Source: Lysobacteraceae bacterium NML93-0399 (GTDB lineage Bacteria; Pseudomonadota; Gammaproteobacteria; Xanthomonadales; Xanthomonadaceae). From it: a stretch of 64,000 bases of DNA. Below the pieces are notes generated by a model. It was not told the origin of the DNA. It was given only the letters and a program-made list of their open reading frames with translations, and ran no database searches. Shown here in pieces: positions 16,871-25,461 of the stretch. The stretch is from NCBI GenBank assembly GCA_002307375.1, contig NTJI01000004.1:124001-188000 (forward strand). The letters run 5' to 3'. The number at the start of each line of letters is the position of its first letter. Position 1 is the first letter of the stretch. Both the position numbers and the translations under genes were made by a program.

Positions 16871-18957
16871 CCACGGCAGGATCGCGGCGGTGCCGACGCG
16901 CCGGGCGCCTGGCGGCGGCGCTGTTGGCGCTCGCGCTGCTGCCCGGCTGCGCGATGCTCAGGGATTTCCAGCCGTCGGTCGAAGTCAGGCCGATGAACGC
17001 CGGCGAGTACATCGCGATGAAGCGCGGCGACATCCTGACCAGCGGTGCGTTGAGCACCGCGACCGTGCAGACGATCAGCGTCGCCGGACTGGAGCAGGAC
17101 GGCTGCGCGCAGCCGTCCATGGACTGCATCGCCGCGCTGGGCGAGGCGAGCGGCATCGGCGACGAACACCGCATCTCGGCGCTGACCGAACTGTGGCTGC
17201 AGCACGCGATCGCGCTGTCGTCCGGACGCGCGCCGGCACCGCCGCAGGCGCGCGTCGACGCCTGGCTGGAGGTTGCGCGGCACGCATACGCCTATCTGTT
17301 CTTCACCCCCCGGACCCCGGGCGACCGCGCGTTCGAAGACCGCCAGACCCAGGTCATCGACTACTACAACCACGCGGTGCAGGAAGCGACGACGCGGCTG
17401 TTCCAGCACTGGCAGGCGGTCGACCAGGCCACCGCCATCGACGACATCCTGCGCGAGGCCGGATGGACCCTGCACAGCGACCTGTCGGGCGTACGCCTGC
17501 CGGGCGGCGCGGCCATGCCGGACGAGGTGGTGCCGGCGTCCGCGCTGTTCTTCGGCGGCCTGCGCAGTACCTACCGGCGCGACGGATTCGGCGCCGAACT
17601 GGTGGCGGTGGTCGAGGACGGCCGCGGCGCCGCGGCGCCCGCGCCGGAGGATGAGGCGCCGGACGCGGAACGGCGCACGGAGGAAACAGGGGCGGACGCG
17701 GGGGAGGCGCCGCGGCGGCGGCCACCGGGCTTCAGCGAGATGCCGTCGCCGGCGATGACCGTGCTGGCCCACTTCCCCGGCGACGACCTGCGGCAGGTGC
17801 TCGCCACCCGCGAGGTCGAACTGAACGTGCACGACCCCTACCAGGAGGCCACCGTCGAACTGCATGGCCAGACGGTGCCGCTGGCCGCCAACTTCACCGC
17901 CGGCTACGGCCTGTGGCTGGCGCGTTCGGGTTTCTCCAGGCAGGCCCTGCAGACCCTGCTGGGCCGCGAGCAGGGCATCGACCGGCCGCACCTGTACCTG
18001 ATGCAGCCCTACGACCCGGACCGCAGGATCATCCTGATGCTGCACGGACTGGCCAGCAGCCCCGAAGCCTGGGTCAACGTGGCCAACGAGATCCTCGGTG
18101 ACGAGACCCTGCGCCGGGAGTTCCAGGTCTGGCAGGTCTACTACCCGACCAACATGCCGATCGTGCTCAACCACGCGGCGATCCGCCGCGCCCTGGCCGA
18201 GACCCTGCGCACGTTCGATCCCGAGGGCACGGCGGCCGCTTCGAACGACATCGTGCTGATCGGCCACAGCATGGGCGGGGTGCTCACGCGCCTGCTGGTG
18301 TCCTCGGCGGACGAGGAACTGTGGGACTGGCTGCTGCACGAACGCGAACTGGACGAGGACCGGGAGGCGCTGGTCCGCACGCGGCTCGACCCGATAATGC
18401 GTTTCGAGCCGTTCCCGGGCGTGAGCCGGACGATCTTCATCGCCGCGCCCCATCGCGGCACCCATGTGGCCACCAACCGCCTGGCGCGCTGGCTCGCGCG
18501 CCTGATCCGGCTGCCGCTGACCCTCCTGGAAGGCCTGGACGATGCCGTGCAGGCCCTGGCCGGCAGCGGCGACGAAGGGGCGGGGCCGAATGCGGCCCTG
18601 CCCAACAGCATCGACAACCTGCGCATGGACGACCCCTTCATCCAGGCCGCCGCCAAGCTGCCGATTTCGCCGCGGGTGCGCTACCACTCGATCATCGCCC
18701 GGAGCCTGCCCGAGGTGCCGCTGGAAGAGTCCGACGACGGCCTGGTGCCGTACTGGAGCGCGCACCTGCCCGGCGCACTGTCGGAGCAGGTGATCGTCTC
18801 CGGCCACAGCGTGCAGGAAACCGCGCCGGCGATCCTGGAGATCCGCCGCATCCTGCACGAGGACCTGGCCGCGACCGAACCCGGGCCCGGGCCGGAACCT
18901 GTTCCAGCCACACCCGGCGATGCGGATGTGGCGGACGTTCCGGTCGCCTCACCCTGA
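16867..18957 (+). CDS. Lipoprotein alpha/beta-hydrolase (esterase/lipase-like), 696 aa
   Basis: Residues 1-29 are a lipoprotein signal (LAAALLALALLPGC, lipobox LLPGC), so the product should be membrane-anchored. A 400-residue N-terminal region of unknown type with an acidic low-complexity linker (about 256-285) precedes an alpha/beta-hydrolase domain. That domain shows MLHGLASSPEAW for the oxyanion region, the nucleophile elbow GHSMGG (serine about residue 467), and a late SGHSVQE that could supply the histidine. The start ATG overlaps the DUF4105 stop. The pairing suggests that both act on envelope lipids. Confidence 0.82.
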   Translation: MTTAGSRRCRRAGRLAAALLALALLPGCAMLRDFQPSVEVRPMNAGEYIAMKRGDILTSGALSTATVQTISVAGLEQDGCAQPSMDCIAALGEASGIGDEHRISALTELWLQHAIALSSGRAPAPPQARVDAWLEVARHAYAYLFFTPRTPGDRAFEDRQTQVIDYYNHAVQEATTRLFQHWQAVDQATAIDDILREAGWTLHSDLSGVRLPGGAAMPDEVVPASALFFGGLRSTYRRDGFGAELVAVVEDGRGAAAPAPEDEAPDAERRTEETGADAGEAPRRRPPGFSEMPSPAMTVLAHFPGDDLRQVLATREVELNVHDPYQEATVELHGQTVPLAANFTAGYGLWLARSGFSRQALQTLLGREQGIDRPHLYLMQPYDPDRRIILMLHGLASSPEAWVNVANEILGDETLRREFQVWQVYYPTNMPIVLNHAAIRRALAETLRTFDPEGTAAASNDIVLIGHSMGGVLTRLLVSSADEELWDWLLHERELDEDREALVRTRLDPIMRFEPFPGVSRTIFIAAPHRGTHVATNRLARWLARLIRLPLTLLEGLDDAVQALAGSGDEGAGPNAALPNSIDNLRMDDPFIQAAAKLPISPRVRYHSIIARSLPEVPLEESDDGLVPYWSAHLPGALSEQVIVSGHSVQETAPAILEIRRILHEDLAATEPGPGPEPVPATPGDADVADVPVASP

Positions 18958-19067
18958 GCCCGGAAAATTCCGAGTATGAGAACCACCGCTCTTGGCAGGA
19001 AGCTGTTCTTCGATACTACCGATAACGCTCCCTAGTCCACTAACCTGCTCCATCCCGTCTTGTTCCA

Positions 19068-19095
19068 ACGTCCGCTTCCGGCCAGAAGCGGACGT
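19068..19095. repeat. Hairpin repeat of CGCTTCCGGCC type
   Basis: Perfect 11-bp arms (ACGTCCGCTTC at 19068-19078, GAAGCGGACGT at 19085-19095) flank a 6-base loop. A relative with the same core lies at 44799-44816. It looks like a dispersed intergenic hairpin and may also act as a terminator for the gene ending at 18957. The remainder of 18958-19135 shows no gene. Confidence 0.6.
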
Positions 19096-19135
19096 TCTGG
19101 CTGACCCGAACTGCCGCTTCGAATCCACTCTTTCA

Positions 19136-19216
19136 GAGGGTCGGCAGGGATTCGTGTAAAAAACGGCCAAAGGTGAGCTAACTGCCTGTCATAGCTGACT
19201 TTCTTGGCCGCTCCAG
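19136..19216 (+). repeat. Left 81-bp terminal repeat, TnXax1/TALE-cassette-like
   Basis: Begins GAGGGTCGGCAGGGATTCGT and continues through an A-run to GTGAGCTAACTGCC. It matches the reverse complement of 61301-61381 with 7 mismatches in 81. The outer sequence agrees with what I recall of the terminal repeats of Xanthomonas TnXax1 and TALE-gene cassettes; this is from memory and needs alignment. 19217-19273 shows nothing else recognisable. Confidence 0.7.
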
Positions 19217-19273
19217 CCACGCGTCAGAACGGAGCATTTCTTCTTCGAGGACCGGACAACGGGCCGTAACTCG

Positions 19274-19435
19274 TTATTTCACCTCGTCCCGGTAACTCCG
19301 CCAAGCCATGCGGAGTACCCGAGCGGAGGACCGCAGAAACATCAGCAACAGTCCACCGGCGATGACCAGATCGGGCCAGCCGGCATCGAACAGCCACACG
19401 CCGGCGGCTGCCAGCAGCACCGCAACACCCTCGTA
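19274..19435 (-). pseudogene. CDF metal transporter, 3' part separated by the 17.4-kb transposon
   Basis: Reading leftward from the TACGA duplication, the frame gives GVAVLLAAAGVWLFDAGWPD, then LVIAGGLLLMFLRSSARVLR, and stops at TAA 19274-19276. This equals the C-terminal 50 residues of the CDF at 25462. The matching 5' part is at 36852-37318. Joined through one TCGTA copy, the codons read DLYEG without loss. Alone this piece has no start and should not be expressed. Confidence 0.88.
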
Positions 19436-19473
19436 GGGGTTCTGCCGAGATACGTGTAAAAGTGCCCCACAGA
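19436..19473 (+). repeat. Left terminal repeat of the 17.4-kb transposon
   Basis: Starts GGGGTTCTGCCGAGATACGT at 19436. The first 34 bases match the right end (reverse complement of 36818-36851) with three mismatches. TCGTA immediately outside is the target duplication. Confidence 0.9.
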
Positions 19474-19501
19474 TTTCAAATAATTCTTTATCGACAATGG
19501 C

Positions 19502-19924
19502 TTAGCCAGTTTTTTTCTTCTCTGCCGGTTGCGCCAGCAGATCGAGCGTCGGGCAAGGTGCGCCGGTCACCACGTGACGACATTCATCCACCAAGTGCTC
19601 AAGATCGGCTTCCAATTGTCGTAGCTCACCGAGCCGCCGCCGCACCTCGGCCAATTTCCGTTCGGTCAGCTGACGTGTCTCCTCGCAGGCGCGCTGGCCT
19701 TTGACCTCCAGCAACCCCACGATCTCGTCGAGACTGAACCCCATTGCCTGTGCTCGGCGGATGAACTGAAGCCGGCCGACATCGTCGGGTCCGTAGCGAC
19801 GCACGCTGCCCATCGGGCGCTCAGGCTCCAATAGCAGCCCTCGCCGCTGGTAGTAGCGGACCGTTTCCACATGCACGCCGGCGGTCGCGGCCAGCCGGCT
19901 GATCGTCATTGCACTGGCAGCCAT
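19502..19924 (-). CDS. merR: MerR mercury-responsive regulator
   Basis: A 140-residue MerR protein: winged helix (MTISRLAATAGVHVETVRYY), dimerisation helix, and the three metal-site cysteines of mercury sensors in GQRACEETRQL, VDECRHVV and GAPCPTLD. It acts as repressor and, with Hg(II), activator at the divergent merT promoter. I choose the ATG at 19924 (MAASAMTIS) because longer starts would run into the operator. Its tail (LAQPAEKKKTG) differs from that of the second copy at 60914. Confidence 0.9.
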   Translation of the reverse strand: MAASAMTISRLAATAGVHVETVRYYQRRGLLLEPERPMGSVRRYGPDDVGRLQFIRRAQAMGFSLDEIVGLLEVKGQRACEETRQLTERKLAEVRRRLGELRQLEADLEHLVDECRHVVTGAPCPTLDLLAQPAEKKKTG

Positions 19925-19928
19925 CAAC

Positions 19929-19959
19929 TTGACTCCGTACTTAGGTACGGAGATTACCA
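19929..19959 (+). promoter_or_regulatory. mer operator-promoter (PmerT)
   Basis: -35 TTGACT (19929-19934), 19-bp spacer, -10 TTACCA (19954-19959). The spacer holds the MerR dyad CCGTAC-TTAG-GTACGG (19935-19950). The overlong 19-bp spacing is the hallmark of MerR-activated promoters. Confidence 0.88.
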
Positions 19960-19966
19960 TGCGGGT

Positions 19967-20323
19967 ATGGCCCAACGTCCCGCACAGTCTTCATTGCCTG
20001 CCCTCTTGGGCGCTGCCGTCGCGGCCACTGGCGCGTCCGTGTGCTGTGTCGTGCCGTTGGTGCTGGTCTTGATGGGCATCAGCGGCGCCTGGATTTCCAA
20101 CCTCACCGCTCTGGACGCGTGGCGCCCGTGGTTCAGCGCGGCCACGTTGGTCTGCCTGGGCTGGGCGTTCTGGATGCTCTACGGCCCGGCAGCTCATTGT
20201 CGCACCGACGGCATCTGCGTCGAACCAGCGCTGTTGCGACGCCGGCGGCGCTGGCTGTGGTTCGCCAGTGGTCTGATCGCTCTGTTGCTGCTCTTCCCTT
20301 ACTACATCGGCTGGCTTCTGTAG
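19967..20323 (+). CDS. merT: MerT mercuric ion transport protein
   Basis: A 118-residue inner-membrane protein with three hydrophobic segments. The first contains the essential cysteine pair (ASVCCVVPLVLVL); the periplasmic or cytosolic loop has a second pair (HCRTDGICVEP). It imports Hg(II) handed over by MerP. Start at 19967, eight bases after the -10 box, so the message has a very short leader. It is followed by merP after nine bases. No merA follows, which is unusual. Confidence 0.9.
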   Translation: MAQRPAQSSLPALLGAAVAATGASVCCVVPLVLVLMGISGAWISNLTALDAWRPWFSAATLVCLGWAFWMLYGPAAHCRTDGICVEPALLRRRRRWLWFASGLIALLLLFPYYIGWLL

Positions 20324-20332
20324 GAGTCCCAC

Positions 20333-20626
20333 ATGCGCAAGATCCTTCTCAGTTTGGTGCTCACGGCATGGATGAGCCTGGCTTGGGCTGCTACTCCCAA
20401 GCAAGTTGTTCTGCAGGTGGAAAACATGACCTGTCCGGCGTGCAGCATCACGATCGAGAAAGCATTGGACAAGGTACCGGGCGTCACAGCGAAGCGTATC
20501 GATACACATGCCGCAATCGTGACGGTGGCATTCGATACCGAGCGCACCAACACGGCCGCCATCGCGAAGGCCATCACCGATGCCGGCTTTCCTGCCACCG
20601 TTAAGGTGGGCACAAACGGTGGCTGA
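20333..20626 (+). CDS. merP: MerP periplasmic mercury-binding protein
   Basis: 97 residues: an export signal (MRKILLSLVLTAWMSLAWA) and a single HMA ferredoxin-like domain with the metal motif MTCPACSITIEKAL. It scavenges Hg(II) in the periplasm and passes it to MerT. Between merT and the GDCCVxC gene in one operon; its stop overlaps the next start. Confidence 0.9.
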   Translation: MRKILLSLVLTAWMSLAWAATPKQVVLQVENMTCPACSITIEKALDKVPGVTAKRIDTHAAIVTVAFDTERTNTAAIAKAITDAGFPATVKVGTNGG

Positions 20627-20837
20627 AGTGCAGTTGCAGAGCACGCTTACGTGTCCGGCATGCGGACACCAGGCAACCGAAACCATGCCTACCACGGCGT
20701 GCCAGTTCTTCTATGAGTGCCCCGCCTGCCATGTCCTGATGCACCCGAAAAAAGGCGATTGCTGCGTGTTCTGTTCTTACGGCACGGTGCCGTGCCCGCC
20801 CATCCAGCAACACAGCTCCTGCGGCAGTACTGGCTGA
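20619..20837 (+). CDS. GDCCVxC-domain small cysteine-rich protein
   Basis: 72 residues rich in cysteine: LTCPACGHQATETMPTTACQ, YECPACHVLMHP, then GDCCVFCSYGTVPCPP. This is the GDCCVxC family, often found beside merTP. The likely start is a GTG at 20619 overlapping the merP stop. Function is not established; metal binding or transfer downstream of MerT is plausible. A close paralogue in the same context is at 60015-60227. The gene ends seven bases before the convergent tnpA stop, so any further mer genes were lost or never captured. Confidence 0.85.
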   Translation: MAEVQLQSTLTCPACGHQATETMPTTACQFFYECPACHVLMHPKKGDCCVFCSYGTVPCPPIQQHSSCGSTG

Positions 20838-20843
20838 TCCACG

Positions 20844-23804
20844 CTACGCCGCCAGGGCCAGCTCGATTTCGTACGGTTCCGGCAGCGCGTCCACGTCGAT
20901 CAGGTAATCGCCGAAGCGCTTCACGTGGCTGGTCACGTAGGGACTGAGTGCGGCCACGTCCTCTTGAGTGATCTTCCAACCTGCTCGCATTAGCGTCTTG
21001 ATGATGCGAGTCTGCTCGACCACGTTATGGAAGATGACGGCATTGGCAACTAGGTCGTTGTATTTGACCGCCTTCTCCTGTTCAAGTGGGTCGTTGTCGG
21101 CGATCACGCCCTCTCCGCCGAAGAAGAAGTACTTCGAAAACCCGTTGTAGGCTTCGACCTTGTTGGTGGAGGCCGTGATCTGCTCGCGCAGTTCGCGGTC
21201 GGAAATGTACTGCAGCAGGAACAACGTGCGCACTGCCGCACCGAGTGCCCGGAAGGTCTGGTACAACCGATTCTTGCGACTGTAGTTGCCTAGCTTGCGC
21301 AACAGTGTCGAGGCGGCAATCTTGCCCGACTTGATCGACAGTACCACCTGCATCAGATCCTTCCAGTGGGTCTCGATCAGGTCCCAGTCCACGTCTTCCC
21401 GGAACAGCGCGTCGATGTGCTCGTAGCGGCTGTCTTCATCCGGACGGAAGAACCGATAGTCGCGCCAATTGCGGATGCGCGGCATCAGCTTGATACCCAG
21501 CAGATGCGACAGTCCGAATACCGGCAGCGACTGCCCCTGGGTATCGGCGTGAACGGTGTCGGGTTGGATGTCGGAGGTGTTCTTCAGCAGTCCATCGATG
21601 ATGTACACCGCTTCCCAGACGCCGCACGGGATGAAATGGCTGAACAGCGCCACGTAGGTGTCGGACACGTGGTGATAGGCAATGCCGCCGTAGCCGCCAT
21701 AACGGATGTGATACGACGCCAGTAGGTTCTGGTCGTACAGGTCGTATTTGGTACCGTCGGCCGCAGCACGCTTCCCATCCCCCCAGAACTTTGGGAGTTG
21801 CAGGCCGGCATAGCTGTTGATGATGTCGCGACAGGCTGCAGCCAGCTTGTTCGCATCCACATGACGGCGATTCACGAACGACAGCATGTGTGCGGAAACG
21901 GCACCACGCAGGTGCCGTGCAGCCTGGGCCGGGCCAAGGTTGCAGCCGTAAGTGAACGCCGTCAGCACGTAGCGCTCGGTGGGCTGATCGATCTTGGTGT
22001 CGGAGCCCGACAGCGGGCCGAAATGTCGCGGCCAACCGGTCCAGTGGGCCACATCGCACAGGATCTCGATGACGCTACGCTCGCGCAGGCGGTCGAGGAT
22101 CGCGGTCTCGAGGGCGCGCGCACCACTACTCATGTCCTTGGCCTTGTGGCGCTTGAGCACCGGAAACCCGTCGTCGCCGATGATCACCTGGCCGTTCTCC
22201 AGATAACCCTGGTCGGTCAGATCAGCGACCTGCATCAGCTTGCTCTGCAGCGTATTGACGAATCCCACCGCGGAGGCCGGCAAGCCCACTTGGCGGCAAT
22301 AGTCCTCCAGCAGCGGCTCGCACTGCTCCCAAGGCAGCAACTGCTGGCGATAGTCGGCATAGGTTTCCGAGCCGCGTACGGCCACGTCGCCAGACTTCAG
22401 TTCGTTGGCCAGTGAGGAGAACACGCACACCTCAAATAGCCGGCGATGGATGCGCTCCTCGCCCTGTTCGGTGCGGTGAGTGATGGTCTTTCGCCAGAGC
22501 TGGGTCGTGAACGTCAGATCGATCGACTCGTCGAGCCAATCGCCGCGGGCGCGCTCCTGCGACAGAATCAGCTCAATTGCATCCATCAACGAACGGTCTT
22601 CGGTGGTGGATTCCAGGTCCAGCATACGCACCATGCGCAGAATGGTGGCGCGGTGACTCTTGTAGAACGGCCACAGCAGCGGTAAATGGTTGTCGCCACT
22701 ATGGGCGACGATGGCATCGCAATCGGCCTGCATGGCCTGGACGCCCCCGCGTGTGCTGACCAAGCGCCGGATTTCCCGTCCCGCGTCGGTGTCGCCCGGG
22801 TGGCGATCGAGCACCTGGATCACGTCCGACATTGTGGCGACGATGGCCTCGGTCTTCTCGCGGTAGCGTGCACGCAGCCGCTCCAGCTCTTCTTTTCCGC
22901 GGTTATGGATGTTCCCCATGCGTTTGATGAACATCTCAGCCAGGTCGTCGCGGGTTTGGACCCGGGCACGATGGATCAGACACAGCAGCAGCGCGTGTCG
23001 TTTGGTCGGGCCAAAATCGCGCAACTCGGCGGCATCCAAGGCTCGGGCTTCGGCGGCAAAGTGCTTGCGCTTGAGTTCGGGGATATCTGCCAGATGCTGC
23101 TCATCGCCCACCAGTTCACCCAATTGCCCAATGTGGTCGATCAGCTCCTGGAAATGCTGGAGGGAGGAACGCTTGGGCAAGCGCTTGATGGCCTGCAGTG
23201 GGCTCTTCATGCGGGCATCGGTGACGACCAGCAGCTCGTCGAGCCGTTGCTTTTCATCCGCCGTCAGGCGCGCGTCAATGAGGGCAAAGTAGCGGCCATT
23301 GACCAAGGTACGAATCCGGCGAGCCAGGCGGTCCAGAGCTGAGAACGCGGGCAGCTCGATACGGTCGCGGACAAGCTGTTCGATCGCCACATTGATCAGG
23401 TCGGCCGGGTTGTCCATGACGGCCGCGGCTTCATGGATGGCGCGGGCCGCCACGTCGAGGCCACCGTCGGCATAGGCTCGGACCTGCAGATAGTTCCGGA
23501 TGCGCTGGAAATAGCGGTAGCGCTTGTTTGGTGCGATGTCGGCCGGCTTGATCTGGACTCGGTAACGCAGAGCGTTGCGGAGGTGCCGGACGACCGCGGC
23601 GGGCACGTCATCGATTGCCGGGAAGTAGCCCAGTCGCTGGAAGGATTTCAGCAGCATGGCCAAGGTCAGGCGATGGCCGGGTTGCCGGGCACTTTCGGTG
23701 ATGAAGGCCAGCTCGGCGTCGGTCGGCGTATAGGCCGCGACCAGTTCCCGGACGACTGGATTACGCTTGAATTGCGGATACGCGGTCCGTTCGATCGACG
23801 CCAT
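20844..23804 (-). CDS. tnpA: Tn3-family transposase TnpA of the 17.4-kb transposon
   Basis: A full-length 986-residue DDE transposase starting MASIERTAYPQFKRN. Catalytic-region motifs include FWGDGKRAAADGTKYDLYDQ, where the D of AADGTK is the first acidic residue, then YIIDGLLKNTSDIQPDTVHA, DTQGQSLPVFGLSHLLGI, and a late NKVEAYNGFSKYFFFGGEG with the glutamate. It belongs to the Tn4651/Tn5041 side of the family rather than Tn21 or Tn5393. It is read leftward from just after the recombinase gene (16-bp gap), so the two form one operon. No frameshift seen. Confidence 0.93.
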   Translation of the reverse strand: MASIERTAYPQFKRNPVVRELVAAYTPTDAELAFITESARQPGHRLTLAMLLKSFQRLGYFPAIDDVPAAVVRHLRNALRYRVQIKPADIAPNKRYRYFQRIRNYLQVRAYADGGLDVAARAIHEAAAVMDNPADLINVAIEQLVRDRIELPAFSALDRLARRIRTLVNGRYFALIDARLTADEKQRLDELLVVTDARMKSPLQAIKRLPKRSSLQHFQELIDHIGQLGELVGDEQHLADIPELKRKHFAAEARALDAAELRDFGPTKRHALLLCLIHRARVQTRDDLAEMFIKRMGNIHNRGKEELERLRARYREKTEAIVATMSDVIQVLDRHPGDTDAGREIRRLVSTRGGVQAMQADCDAIVAHSGDNHLPLLWPFYKSHRATILRMVRMLDLESTTEDRSLMDAIELILSQERARGDWLDESIDLTFTTQLWRKTITHRTEQGEERIHRRLFEVCVFSSLANELKSGDVAVRGSETYADYRQQLLPWEQCEPLLEDYCRQVGLPASAVGFVNTLQSKLMQVADLTDQGYLENGQVIIGDDGFPVLKRHKAKDMSSGARALETAILDRLRERSVIEILCDVAHWTGWPRHFGPLSGSDTKIDQPTERYVLTAFTYGCNLGPAQAARHLRGAVSAHMLSFVNRRHVDANKLAAACRDIINSYAGLQLPKFWGDGKRAAADGTKYDLYDQNLLASYHIRYGGYGGIAYHHVSDTYVALFSHFIPCGVWEAVYIIDGLLKNTSDIQPDTVHADTQGQSLPVFGLSHLLGIKLMPRIRNWRDYRFFRPDEDSRYEHIDALFREDVDWDLIETHWKDLMQVVLSIKSGKIAASTLLRKLGNYSRKNRLYQTFRALGAAVRTLFLLQYISDRELREQITASTNKVEAYNGFSKYFFFGGEGVIADNDPLEQEKAVKYNDLVANAVIFHNVVEQTRIIKTLMRAGWKITQEDVAALSPYVTSHVKRFGDYLIDVDALPEPYEIELALAA

Positions 23805-23820
23805 GCGGGTTCTCAGTCAG

Positions 23821-24774
23821 TCATGGGGGTGGAAGCGTCGGCGATTTCAGGCCGACTTCGATACGCTGTCGTGCGAATGGATCACCGCCATCGAGATAGC
23901 GCATGGCCGAGTGCATGTCACGCCAGCCGACGTACTCCATCAACGCCTTTACGTCCCAACCGTTCGCGTTGGCCCATCCGGCGAAACCGCGTCGCAATGA
24001 GTGGCTGCTGTAGTCCCCGGCATTCGGGAGCCCGGCCGCGGTGAGCAGGCGGCGCAGCAACGGGATCAGACTGCTCGGATGAAGTGGCGTCGCGTTCACG
24101 CGGCCCCAGCGGTCGATCCCGCGGAACACAGGGCCCTGCGTCAATCCAACCGCGTTCACCCAGCCCCAGGTTGCTGTCACCGGGCACAACCGCGACAGTG
24201 CCGGCACCTTGTAGGTGGTGCCCAGAGCCTGGCGGTCACCCTTGCTGCGCGGCAGGAAACAGGTCATGCCTTCGCCGGGAATCAAACGCAGGTGTTCGAC
24301 CTGCACGCGGATCAGCTCATCGCCGCGGAAGCCGCGCCAGAAGCCCAGCAGGATCAGCGATCGGTCGCGGCGATGGCGCAGTTCGTCCGCGCGATCGCCG
24401 CGTTCGCGGGCGACCGAGATCGCAGTGCGGAGCCAGTCGTCGACCTGCGTCAGTCGGGTCAGTTGTAAAGGCTCGGCCTGCTTCTCCACCGAGGGGTGCA
24501 CCGTCTGGATGCCCTTGAGCACTTTGCGCACCAATGGCGCGCGGGTGGGATCGACGAACCCGTGCTCGCGATGCCAGGACGCCAGCGCAGCTAGCCGCTG
24601 TCGGAGCGTGTTGTTCGCCAACAGCGCGGCGTGATCGGCCAGATAACGGGCCACGCTGTCCGGCGTGGCTGGCAGGTGGCCGCCCCATTCGACCTCGAAG
24701 TGCCGCAGCGCCGAGGCGTAGCTGCGCTGCGTGTTCTCGCGTTCGGCGGCCTTTAGGTACCGTTCCAAGGTCAT
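23821..24774 (-). CDS. TnpS-like tyrosine recombinase (cointegrate resolution)
   Basis: 317 residues beginning MTLERYLKAAERENTQRSYA, with a core-binding domain and a catalytic domain. Active-site residues: arginine in GFWRGFRGDEL, H258-x-x-R261 in HSLRRGF, W284 in VGWRDM in place of the usual histidine (as in Cre), and Y293 in AMRYLDG. It is the expected resolvase of a Tn4651-type transposon, partnered by the TnpT/KfrA protein at 35753. Its start overlaps the MerR stop (ATGA at 24771-24774), so it is co-transcribed with that regulator. Canonical tnpS and tnpT are neighbours; here about 11 kb of metal genes lies between them. Confidence 0.82.
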   Translation of the reverse strand: MTLERYLKAAERENTQRSYASALRHFEVEWGGHLPATPDSVARYLADHAALLANNTLRQRLAALASWHREHGFVDPTRAPLVRKVLKGIQTVHPSVEKQAEPLQLTRLTQVDDWLRTAISVARERGDRADELRHRRDRSLILLGFWRGFRGDELIRVQVEHLRLIPGEGMTCFLPRSKGDRQALGTTYKVPALSRLCPVTATWGWVNAVGLTQGPVFRGIDRWGRVNATPLHPSSLIPLLRRLLTAAGLPNAGDYSSHSLRRGFAGWANANGWDVKALMEYVGWRDMHSAMRYLDGGDPFARQRIEVGLKSPTLPPP

Positions 24775-25202
24775 GGGCGGCACCCCGGATCGGCGCACGA
24801 AGTCACATCGTGGCCCGTGTGCCGCAGTGCCCCCAGGATGGTGCATGTTCCGCGCTCGCCGCCAGCGCACTGGGCAATCACTCGCTCCAGTTCGCCCGCC
24901 ATGCGGGTCAGCGCCTCGATCCGCTGATGGATGTCGGCCAAGTGCACGCGCGCCAGCGCATCGACGTCGCTGCACGACAGCTTCGGATCGTCGTTCAAGC
25001 GCAGCAGGCTGCGGATCTCCTCCAGGCTGAAACCCAGTTCGCGCCCGCGGCTGACGAACCGCAACCGCTCCACGTCTGCCAGGGTGTAGTCGCGATAGCC
25101 GCTCCCGGTCCTGTTCGGCGATGGGATGAGTCCCACGCGCTCGTAGTACCGGATGGTTTCCAGGTGGCAGCCGCTGGCGGCGGCGGCTTCGCTGATCTTC
25201 AT
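24771..25202 (-). CDS. MerR-family regulator, CadR/ZntR/PbrR type
   Basis: A 143-residue regulator starting MKISEAAAASGCHLETIRYY. The winged helix is followed by a long dimer helix with metal-site cysteines in LSCSDVDALARV, VIAQCAGGERGTCTIL and near the end (TSCADPGC), the pattern of Cd/Pb/Zn sensors rather than mercury. It is divergent from the CDF at 25462, with a MerR-type promoter between them. The last four bases overlap the recombinase gene. A paralogue at 37413 has the same relation to its own CDF gene. Confidence 0.85.
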   Translation of the reverse strand: MKISEAAAASGCHLETIRYYERVGLIPSPNRTGSGYRDYTLADVERLRFVSRGRELGFSLEEIRSLLRLNDDPKLSCSDVDALARVHLADIHQRIEALTRMAGELERVIAQCAGGERGTCTILGALRHTGHDVTSCADPGCRP

Positions 25203-25213
25203 GGGCACCCCGC

Positions 25214-25244
25214 TTGAGTCTGTAGCGGCTACGGACTTTACCCT
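25214..25244 (+). promoter_or_regulatory. MerR-type operator-promoter for the CDF/czc genes
   Basis: -35 TTGAGT (25214-25219) and -10 TACCCT (25239-25244) are 19 bp apart. The spacer carries the near-perfect dyad GTCTGTAGC / GCTACGGAC (25218-25236). It points rightward toward the remnant and CDF, as expected for activation by the divergent MerR gene. Confidence 0.75.
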
Positions 25245-25291
25245 GAGTCGACCCTCACTGCCACCAGACCAGGGAATCCCGGGAAAAGGGC

Positions 25292-25405
25292 GCGCTGTGG
25301 ATTGCACTGGTGCCGAATGCCGCGATGGCCTTCATTGGCTGGAGGATTGCCTAACCCTGTGGCCTGGCCGCCAATGGACTGGATCTGCTAGTGGACGCAA
25401 CCGGT
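25292..25405 (+). pseudogene. Decayed CDF transporter remnant
   Basis: The frame from 25292 reads ALWIALVPNAAMAFIGWRIA, a stop, then PCGLAANGLDLLVDATG. Both pieces fit a CDF first helix (LWIAL-x-x-NAAM) and the following metal-site helix (D-L-L-x-D-A), but the segment between is deleted. It lies between the MerR-type promoter and the intact CDF, so the promoter probably served this gene first. Confidence 0.4.
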
Positions 25406-25461
25406 GTATGCGATCGAGCTGATCGCGATTGAAGTCTTGATATTGGCTAACGGAGTTGGTG

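Noticed and set aside
19502..20837. Complete mercury detoxification operon
   Set aside because: No merA, merB or merD follows; tnpA converges directly after the GDCCVxC gene.
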